Below the pieces are notes generated by a model that saw only the letters and a list, made by a program, of their open reading frames with translations, did not search any database and was not told the origin of the DNA. A program made the translations under genes and the position numbers. A stretch of DNA of 11,146 bases from Synergistaceae bacterium (GTDB lineage: Bacteria > Synergistota > Synergistia > Synergistales > Aminobacteriaceae): positions 1 to 11,146 of the forward strand of contig WRKN01000070.1 of assembly GCA_009778055.1 (NCBI GenBank). The letters are read 5' to 3'. Shown piece after piece: positions 6,759 to 11,146 of the stretch (the stretch's first letter is position 1; the number at the start of each line of letters is the position of its first letter).

Positions 6759-7970
6759 TCACCTGAACAAATCAAAAAGCTGCCCCGCCGGATAACCGTA
6801 TAGCACCGTTCTTGAATAGCGGTCGTAGATATTTCGCTTTCCGTCTTCCAGGGGCTGAGGGCGGACGCCCATTTGGATGGACATGGACGCCTCGATGTAG
6901 GCGGCCAGTTTGTCGCATACCTCTATCAGGCGGCCGTCCAGCGGGTTGAACTCGTCGCCGAGGAGGTCTTCCGGGATGTCGCCTTTGTGGCGCTGTAGAG
7001 GGTCCACCCGGTCTTCCTGCCAGGTCTTGTTCGTGAACTCCTCCTCGGTGTAGTAGCGCAGTTCGTCGCCCCAGCGTCTTGGGATCAGCGGGAAGATGCG
7101 CTCCTCCATCGCCTCCCGTTCGTAGCGGTGAATCAGCTCGTCCAAGCCCTCCACCGACGTCTTGACCGGCGAGACTATGTCGCGCGTCAGCACCTCCGGC
7201 AGGTCGTGGAACAGGCCGCCGAAAAAGTTGTTGTAAGCGCGGCGCGGTTTTGCCCCTATCTCCATTGAGACCAGGTAGCAAACTATCGCGACGAACAATA
7301 GATGGCCCAGCACCGAGGTTGGCGGTATCCTCGGCGTCTGGGCCCATCGTTTTTGAAATGTAAGCTGCCCCACAAGCGATATGAAACCCCAAAGTTTGGA
7401 GGACGTGGGGGTGAGAAGCATCTCCCTGGCGGCTGGTACGTCGATGTCCTCCGTCTGGCGCTCGATTTCTTTCCTCGTCTGCTCTATGCCGTACATCCCG
7501 CCGCCCCAGTGGAGGATGAAGTCGAACTCCCACTTCGTGGCGAGGAAGTGGGCGGCCTGAAGAATACGGCGCTCCACGTTTTCCGCAGGAGCCTCGGAAC
7601 GGTGGTATTCGTGGAAACGCTTTGCGAAAGGAACGGATAGGCTGCTCAGGTCCGGCTCAAGTTTCCGAAACACCCATTCGTTGAGCTGAGCGCGCGTCTC
7701 GCGGTTCTGCATCAGCTTGTGAAAAACGGGGGGGCGGATATCGGTCACGACAACGCGGTGCAGAAACTCAAAAATGCCCCCCTCTATCATCGCTGTCCAA
7801 TCCACGCGGGCTGCGGAATTGTCCTCTTCGTGCTTGCCCAGCACCCAGGCGATGAGCATCTTGTGGGCCTGCTTGCCAAGCTCCGTGAACACGGCCGGAT
7901 GAGGATGGTCGTTCCAGCGCTCGATGCTGGCGGCAGAGAAAATACACTCCAGAAGAGGGCGCGTAATCAT
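6759..7970 (-). CDS. HD-domain phosphohydrolase (YfbR-like), 403 aa
   Basis: A predicted cytoplasmic metal-dependent phosphohydrolase. The C-terminal half shows an H...HD...D metal set: His223 (in VLGHLLFVA), His255-Asp256 (in GLFHDLPEVLTRDIVSPVK) and Asp353 (in EVCDKLAAYIEA). The GLFHD-xxEVLTxDIxxPVK string is characteristic of YfbR-type 5'-nucleotidases. The HD-to-final-Asp spacing is about 30 residues longer than I recall for E. coli YfbR. The first 200 residues are not part of a minimal YfbR and have no domain I can name, though they contain conserved-looking stretches (ELGKQAHKMLIAW, IEGGIFEFLHRVVVTDIRPP). The ATG at 7970 overlaps the larB stop as ATGA, so it is probably translated by coupling. 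Family confidence is high; the substrate is unknown. Confidence 0.85.
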   Translation of the reverse strand: MITRPLLECIFSAASIERWNDHPHPAVFTELGKQAHKMLIAWVLGKHEEDNSAARVDWTAMIEGGIFEFLHRVVVTDIRPPVFHKLMQNRETRAQLNEWVFRKLEPDLSSLSVPFAKRFHEYHRSEAPAENVERRILQAAHFLATKWEFDFILHWGGGMYGIEQTRKEIERQTEDIDVPAAREMLLTPTSSKLWGFISLVGQLTFQKRWAQTPRIPPTSVLGHLLFVAIVCYLVSMEIGAKPRRAYNNFFGGLFHDLPEVLTRDIVSPVKTSVEGLDELIHRYEREAMEERIFPLIPRRWGDELRYYTEEEFTNKTWQEDRVDPLQRHKGDIPEDLLGDEFNPLDGRLIEVCDKLAAYIEASMSIQMGVRPQPLEDGKRNIYDRYSRTVLYGYPAGQLFDLFR

Positions 7971-8641
7971 GCCTTGTTTTGAAACGTATACAACTGGCGG
8001 ACAATGGTCGCGGCCAGATAGCCGGCGCCGATGCCGTTGTCGATGTTAACGACCGAAACCCCCATCGCGCAGGTGTTGAGCATTGTGAAAAGAGGAGCGA
8101 TGCCACCCATGTTTATGCCGTAGCCTATGCTGGTTGGGACGGCCACCACGGGACAGCTCACCAGCCCCCCGACCACCGTCGGAAGGGCCCCTTCCATACC
8201 GGCCACGGCAACTATAGCCTTGGCCGCCTGGAGGTCGTCAACGTGCGCCATGAGGCGGTGCAGCCCGGCGACCCCTACGTCGTAGAGGCGCTTGACGTCG
8301 CAGCCCATATACTCGCCGGCTACCGCGGCTTCCTCCGCCACAGGTACGTCGCTGCTGCCGGCGGTTATGACGATCATCCCTTTGTAGTTCGGGCTTTCCT
8401 GCCTTCGCACTCCTGTAATGCGCGCCCTGGCGTGCAGCTCGGCGTCGGGCAGTACGGAGGCTATTATGCTGTGCTGGTGCTCCGACACGCGCGAAAACAG
8501 GATATTTTCTTTCGTGTCTTTCAACGCGGCCGCGATGTCCGCTATCTGCTCGTCGCTCTTGCCGGGGCAGTATATTATCTCCGAAAAACCCGTGCGGGCC
8601 GACCGCTGAGTGTCCAGCCTGACTTCTCTTTCCGCGCTCAT
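7967..8641 (-). CDS. larB: LarB-type nickel-pincer cofactor biosynthesis / AIR carboxylase-family protein
   Basis: A 224-residue protein of the NCAIR mutase (PurE)-related LarB family. Diagnostic segments are RSARTGFSEIIYCPGKSDEQI (14-34), ITAGSSDVPVAEEA (92-105), VAGMEGALPTVVGGLVSCP (146-164) and MLNTCAMGVSVVNIDNG (187-203). Cys191 lies where I expect the family's catalytic cysteine. Characterised LarB carboxylates nicotinic acid adenine dinucleotide and splits off AMP, making the first intermediate of the nickel-pincer nucleotide used by LarA lactate racemase and relatives. The N-terminus is about 20-30 residues shorter than typical LarB. The ATG at 8641 overlaps the stop of the preceding gene (ATGA) with no clear Shine-Dalgarno, and its own stop overlaps the next start, so all three genes look coupled. 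No larC or larE is present in the window. Confidence 0.87.
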   Translation of the reverse strand: MSAEREVRLDTQRSARTGFSEIIYCPGKSDEQIADIAAALKDTKENILFSRVSEHQHSIIASVLPDAELHARARITGVRRQESPNYKGMIVITAGSSDVPVAEEAAVAGEYMGCDVKRLYDVGVAGLHRLMAHVDDLQAAKAIVAVAGMEGALPTVVGGLVSCPVVAVPTSIGYGINMGGIAPLFTMLNTCAMGVSVVNIDNGIGAGYLAATIVRQLYTFQNKA

Positions 8642-9834
8642 GGGTATTTTTTCAAAACCGGCGCGTCATCGTTGACTCCAGGGCCGAAGAATTTTATTAT
8701 CGACAGGTCGGAGGCTCCCGTGTTGACGACCTCGACTCCCCTCAGCGCCGCGCCGTGGGTCACCATTATCTCGTCCTTGTCGTGGCTGCGCCCGCACACA
8801 TCAAAGGGGCCGAACGTCCCCTCCCCGTCCCAGACCAGAATGTTGTACACTCCATTGTCCTTGGAAAAGTAGGATTGGCCGGGTTTTACCACCAGTTTTT
8901 TGCCGCTGTACTTCGGAGTGTTGTAGAAAATCCACCATTCCTCGCCGCCCGGCTGCTTGCTTCCTTCAACGGGCACGGGCGGGGTGTGGTGGTTTTCGTA
9001 GAAGTACGGGTCGCCGTTGGCCTCCCAGTCCAGTTGGCGGACCAGCGCCATCATTCCCTCGGCCTCCAGTTCCGCGGGGGGGACGTCGCGCGTCAGGGAG
9101 CTTTTGTCGAGGAGTTTGTGAGCCAGCCGTCCCTGGAACATCGCCGATACGTCGGAGTCCTCCTGGAGTTCGATGGTGAGCGCGCTGCCCGGCGCGTGCA
9201 GAATTCCGGGGGGCAGGTGGAACCCCTCGCCCGGGACGTTGACGTAAGCCCGCGACATCGCCAGAAACGCGTCGCTGTGCTCCCAGTCCTCCAGGCATTT
9301 CGCAATGAGGTCGTAGCGTTTTTCGCGGACGATGTAAGGATGAAGCCCGAAAAACGTCTCCGGGTGCGGCCCCAGAGGCACGTTTTCCGGGAAGTAATAC
9401 GACTCCTCCTTGGATTTTTTACCCAGCTTCGAGGCGTCCTTCTGCATCTGGTGAATATGGAAAGGGAGGCGGTCCCAGTTGTCGAATATTTTGGGCAAAC
9501 GCCCCAGCCCCGCGTGCGTCTTCGCGTATTCCTCGCCCATGATCATCCCCGGGCAAAGCTCGACGGCTTCCTTCAAAAGGATTGGCGGGTCCGTGGCGAG
9601 AAAGCTCAGGCCCTCGTTCTCGGTGTGGATCGGATTTTCGGCCGGCGTCGTGGACGCTATCCACCTCTCGGTTATGTACCCTCTTTCCCCCGCGTCATAG
9701 GCGTAATCCGGCAGCCCCAGGCGCTTCCCCGGCGGCAGGAACGGGCGAGAAACCCACGCGGGCATAAGGCGCGCCATGCCGTCCGACTCCATGAACGCGC
9801 GGAACACGCGCTCGACCAACGTTGCTTTGTTCAT
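8638..9834 (-). CDS. Cupin-type phosphomannose-isomerase-like protein (type I PMI family)
   Basis: A 398-residue predicted cytoplasmic zinc isomerase related to class I mannose-6-phosphate isomerases. Likely metal ligands are His126 and His128 (in PFHIHQ), a Glu in KEESYYF (143/144) and His213 (in GILHAPGSALTIELQEDSDV, the typical PMI second half of the site). The C-terminal part (about 310-385) looks like a second cupin barrel. The N-terminal 60 residues (aromatic and proline-rich) are not part of the usual core. The substrate could be mannose 6-phosphate or another aldose phosphate and cannot be read from sequence. It starts the three-gene operon, and its TGA overlaps the larB ATG. A GGAGGT lies 11 nt before ATG 9834. 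I withhold manA because of divergence. Confidence 0.78.
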   Translation of the reverse strand: MNKATLVERVFRAFMESDGMARLMPAWVSRPFLPPGKRLGLPDYAYDAGERGYITERWIASTTPAENPIHTENEGLSFLATDPPILLKEAVELCPGMIMGEEYAKTHAGLGRLPKIFDNWDRLPFHIHQMQKDASKLGKKSKEESYYFPENVPLGPHPETFFGLHPYIVREKRYDLIAKCLEDWEHSDAFLAMSRAYVNVPGEGFHLPPGILHAPGSALTIELQEDSDVSAMFQGRLAHKLLDKSSLTRDVPPAELEAEGMMALVRQLDWEANGDPYFYENHHTPPVPVEGSKQPGGEEWWIFYNTPKYSGKKLVVKPGQSYFSKDNGVYNILVWDGEGTFGPFDVCGRSHDKDEIMVTHGAALRGVEVVNTGASDLSIIKFFGPGVNDDAPVLKKYP

Positions 9835-9845
9835 GCGATACCGAT

Positions 9846-9851
9846 ACCTCC
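9846..9851 (-). promoter_or_regulatory. Ribosome binding site of the isomerase gene
   Basis: The minus strand reads GGAGGT, 11 nt before ATG 9834. It is the only strong Shine-Dalgarno in this three-gene operon. The second and third genes lack one and instead overlap the gene before them. The site sits against a perfect 8-base palindrome, CTCCGGAG (9848-9855), which could partly mask it. Confidence 0.65.
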
Positions 9852-9871
9852 GGAGCTCAAGTTATGGAAAG

Positions 9872-9880
9872 TTTATCACA
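9872..9880 (-). promoter_or_regulatory. Possible promoter of the isomerase-larB-HD operon (weak)
   Basis: The minus strand reads TGTGATAAA, a TGn plus a four-of-six match to TATAAT. It lies in the 146-bp divergent gap about 40 nt ahead of the isomerase start. No good -35 lies 16-18 bp upstream. The gap must hold a promoter unless the operon is read from elsewhere, because the gene to the right points the other way, but this exact site is uncertain. Confidence 0.3.
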
Positions 9881-9939
9881 ATGCGCGGTTTCAGGCTTGC
9901 TATTCGGCTCCATGACTCATGAAACGCGGGATTTTGGGA

Positions 9940-9945
9940 TATAAT
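9940..9945 (+). promoter_or_regulatory. -10 element of the DUF1460-type gene
   Basis: A perfect TATAAT sits 35 nt before the ATG at 9981, with transcription expected near 9952. The -35 position is poor (TCATGA at 17-bp spacing), so an activator or other contacts may be needed. With the minus-strand operon starting at 9834, the region 9835-9980 is a divergent promoter region. Confidence 0.55.
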
Positions 9946-9980
9946 TTTCTCGAGAATACTGAGCGGGAAGGCAGGCGGCC

Positions 9981-10751
9981 ATGAATATTTTACGCGTTTT
10001 GCTTATGATGTTCGTGACAATGTGGGGGTTGGGGCTCTGTGAGTCGCCGGCTTTTTCGCGCCCTTTGACCGAGGATACGGCGGAAGCGTACCTGGGCAGG
10101 CCGTGGGTGTCTCATCCTCTTGCCGAAAGCTCGCCCCCGGGGCTTGATTGTACGACTTACGTGGGAGAGGCGCTGGCGGAAAGATACGAAAATCCCGGCG
10201 TGGCACTGAATTACATCCGTTATAAAGATGGCGCGCCCGGCTTTTTCAATCGAAATCACTTTATGGAAGAAATGTGGATACCCAACGCGCTCAGAAATGG
10301 GATTATCGCTCCAATAACCTTGCCCGGCGCGTCGGAAAGCTCAATGGAGGTCGATCTGGCGGAATGGTACAGAGACAACCCTGAAATCGTCGTCAAAGAC
10401 GCGGCATACTATGCCCAGGCAAACGCACAGAAACGATTTACCGTATCTATTCCCTATATATCAGCGGCCCAGGTAAACGAGGAGTTGCTGAAAAAACTGC
10501 CTGAGGAAACGGTTGTGTTTTTCCTGAGGCGCTATCCCGAGTCGCCATATCGGTGGTTACTCAATGATAATGCCGTTATGGTGACGCATATGGGATTTTT
10601 GTTCGGCGGACGCCGCCTGTACCATGCCAGCTATGGGCAGAAGCAAGTTATAAGGGAGGATTTTTCAGGGTATTTGCAAGCTCATCCCGGTGTCCGGGGA
10701 GTGGCGTTCTACGAGATAATCGTCAAAAACGCGGATAATGGACTATTTTGA
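9981..10751 (+). CDS. Exported DUF1460 / NlpC-P60-like cysteine hydrolase
   Basis: A 256-residue secreted protein. Residues 1-26 form a signal peptide: one Arg, a hydrophobic run, then AFS as a signal-peptidase I site before Arg27. Cys20 is not in a proper lipobox because Leu precedes it. The mature part resembles DUF1460 (N-acetylmuramoyl-L-alanine amidase-like, NlpC/P60 superfamily), with nucleophile Cys57 in GLDCTTYVGEAL, the R-N-H segment at 91-93 and His203 in VTHMGFLF. Related proteins cut peptidoglycan peptides or stem links in the envelope, and the exact bond here is unknown. ATG 9981 has purine-rich GGGAAGG about 10 nt upstream. A second coding start follows 15 nt after its stop, so it probably headed a two-gene or longer transcript before the IS insertion. 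Confidence 0.78.
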   Translation: MNILRVLLMMFVTMWGLGLCESPAFSRPLTEDTAEAYLGRPWVSHPLAESSPPGLDCTTYVGEALAERYENPGVALNYIRYKDGAPGFFNRNHFMEEMWIPNALRNGIIAPITLPGASESSMEVDLAEWYRDNPEIVVKDAAYYAQANAQKRFTVSIPYISAAQVNEELLKKLPEETVVFFLRRYPESPYRWLLNDNAVMVTHMGFLFGGRRLYHASYGQKQVIREDFSGYLQAHPGVRGVAFYEIIVKNADNGLF

Positions 10752-10766
10752 CAGGCAGGAGTATAG

Positions 10767-10868
10767 ATGATATCTAGTGAAATTTTGGATTATAAAATTT
10801 TCGATAATGCTTTTATATTTAAATTTAACGGAGGAGGGTTAGCTGACCAATTTTCTCAGTATTGTTAA
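10767..10868 (+). pseudogene. 5' fragment of a glycosyltransferase-11-like gene, cut by an IS5-family element
   Basis: ATG 10767 is preceded by AGGAG (10757-10761) at 5-nt spacing, 15 nt after the upstream stop. It opens 33 residues before TAA (10866-10868). The peptide ends in FKFNGGGLADQFSQYC, which resembles the N-terminal donor-binding motif of GT11 fucosyltransferases (the GGLGNQ-FQYA pattern). Reading stops exactly where sequence with IS5-type character begins, so this looks like the stump of a longer gene whose remainder lies beyond the insertion. The codons are much more AT-rich than those of other genes here, typical of surface-polysaccharide genes acquired by transfer. The fragment itself can make no working enzyme. 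The family call rests on one short motif. Confidence 0.5.
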
Positions 10869-11146
10869 GGAAAAGCTGATTAACTCTCTCAATTCTATAC
10901 AAAAATTCCGATAAAAGAAATAACTACTGGAAAAATGGGAGAGATAAAAAATGACCCAGCAAGCGACGTCTACCGACATGGAGTATGCCAATCGGAAAAG
11001 AGTTACGAAGAGGGAATCATTTTTAAAGATGATGAATGAGATTATTCCCTGGTCAGAATGGGTGGAACTCATTCGCCCATTCTATCCCAAAGGAGAGCAG
11101 GGACGACCACCTTTGGGAATTGAACTCATGTTGCGTATGTACCTTT
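10869..11146 (+). mobile_element. IS5-family insertion sequence, left part (right end outside window)
   Basis: The left boundary is placed after TTAA (10865-10868), which fits the YTAR target site of the IS5 subgroup. The element would begin GGAAAAGCTGATTAACTC, the GG-start usual for IS5-group terminal repeats. A short AT-rich leader (about 82 nt) precedes the transposase start at 10951. The right terminal repeat and second target copy are outside the window, so the boundary is provisional by a few bases. Confidence 0.68.
10951..11146 (+). CDS. IS5-family transposase, N-terminal part (3' truncated by window edge)
   Basis: ATG 10951 has GGGAGAG (10937-10943) 7 nt upstream and the frame is open to the window end (65 codons). 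The peptide shows the N-terminal signature of IS5 transposases: an AxxxRKRxTKRESFL segment, IIPWSEWVELIRPFYPKG (35-52), then GRPPLGIELMLRMYL. This is close to the start of E. coli IS5 InsH (ILPW...VEVIEPFYPK...GRRP...LETMLR). The catalytic DDE residues lie beyond the edge, so integrity cannot be judged. Confidence 0.92.
   Translation, partial: MTQQATSTDMEYANRKRVTKRESFLKMMNEIIPWSEWVELIRPFYPKGEQGRPPLGIELMLRMYL

Noticed and set aside
8755..9915. A 386-codon plus-strand frame opposite the isomerase gene
   Set aside because: It is rich in Arg and Val with no motif, and it runs through the divergent promoter region. This is a reverse-strand shadow of the cupin gene.
10839..11072. A 77-codon minus-strand frame over the IS left end
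   Set aside because: It is antisense to the transposase start and crosses the IS boundary. It has no ribosome binding site or recognisable domain.

Overview
The window is a moderately GC-rich, densely packed bacterial chromosome segment. It holds one large block of protein quality-control genes, a second tight operon of metabolic genes, and a right-hand edge disturbed by a mobile element. The protein families suggest a diderm anaerobe, perhaps Synergistota. That placement is an impression from protein character and gene order, not something the sequence proves.

Left edge (1-400): the 3' end of an unrecognised plus-strand gene stops at 256. It faces a minus-strand tRNA-Arg(ACG) gene with an encoded CCA end.

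Block 1 (407-6735, all minus strand, read right to left): a good extended -10 promoter drives tig (trigger factor), clpP, clpX, lon and engB/ysxC, with tRNA-Arg 13 nt beyond engB. Spacings are 6 nt (tig-clpP), 12 nt (clpP-clpX), 1 nt (clpX-lon) and a 4-nt GTGA overlap (lon-engB), so this reads as one transcript. It joins nascent-chain folding (trigger factor), two ATP-dependent proteases (ClpXP and Lon) and a ribosome-assembly GTPase. Catalytic residues are intact throughout, but the prolyl isomerase domain of trigger factor looks degenerate. Two starts must be moved inward from the longest reading frame: lon to GTG at 3375 and tig to ATG at 6691.

Block 2 (6759-9834, minus strand): a cupin-type phosphomannose-isomerase-like protein, a LarB/AIR-carboxylase-family protein and an HD-domain phosphohydrolase are joined by two ATGA stop/start overlaps. 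LarB makes the first intermediate of the nickel-pincer cofactor, but no larC, larE or larA is present here. Its fixed pairing with a sugar-phosphate isomerase and a nucleotidase-like HD protein is the most interesting functional puzzle in the window.

Right edge (9835-11146, plus strand): a divergent intergenic region carries a consensus -10 element for an exported DUF1460-type (NlpC/P60-like) cysteine hydrolase. Fifteen bases after it begins a gene whose 33 visible residues carry a glycosyltransferase-11-like GGGLxxQ-QY motif. This gene is cut off where an IS5-family element begins, and the element's transposase runs off the window. Base composition becomes clearly AT-rich from about 10750.
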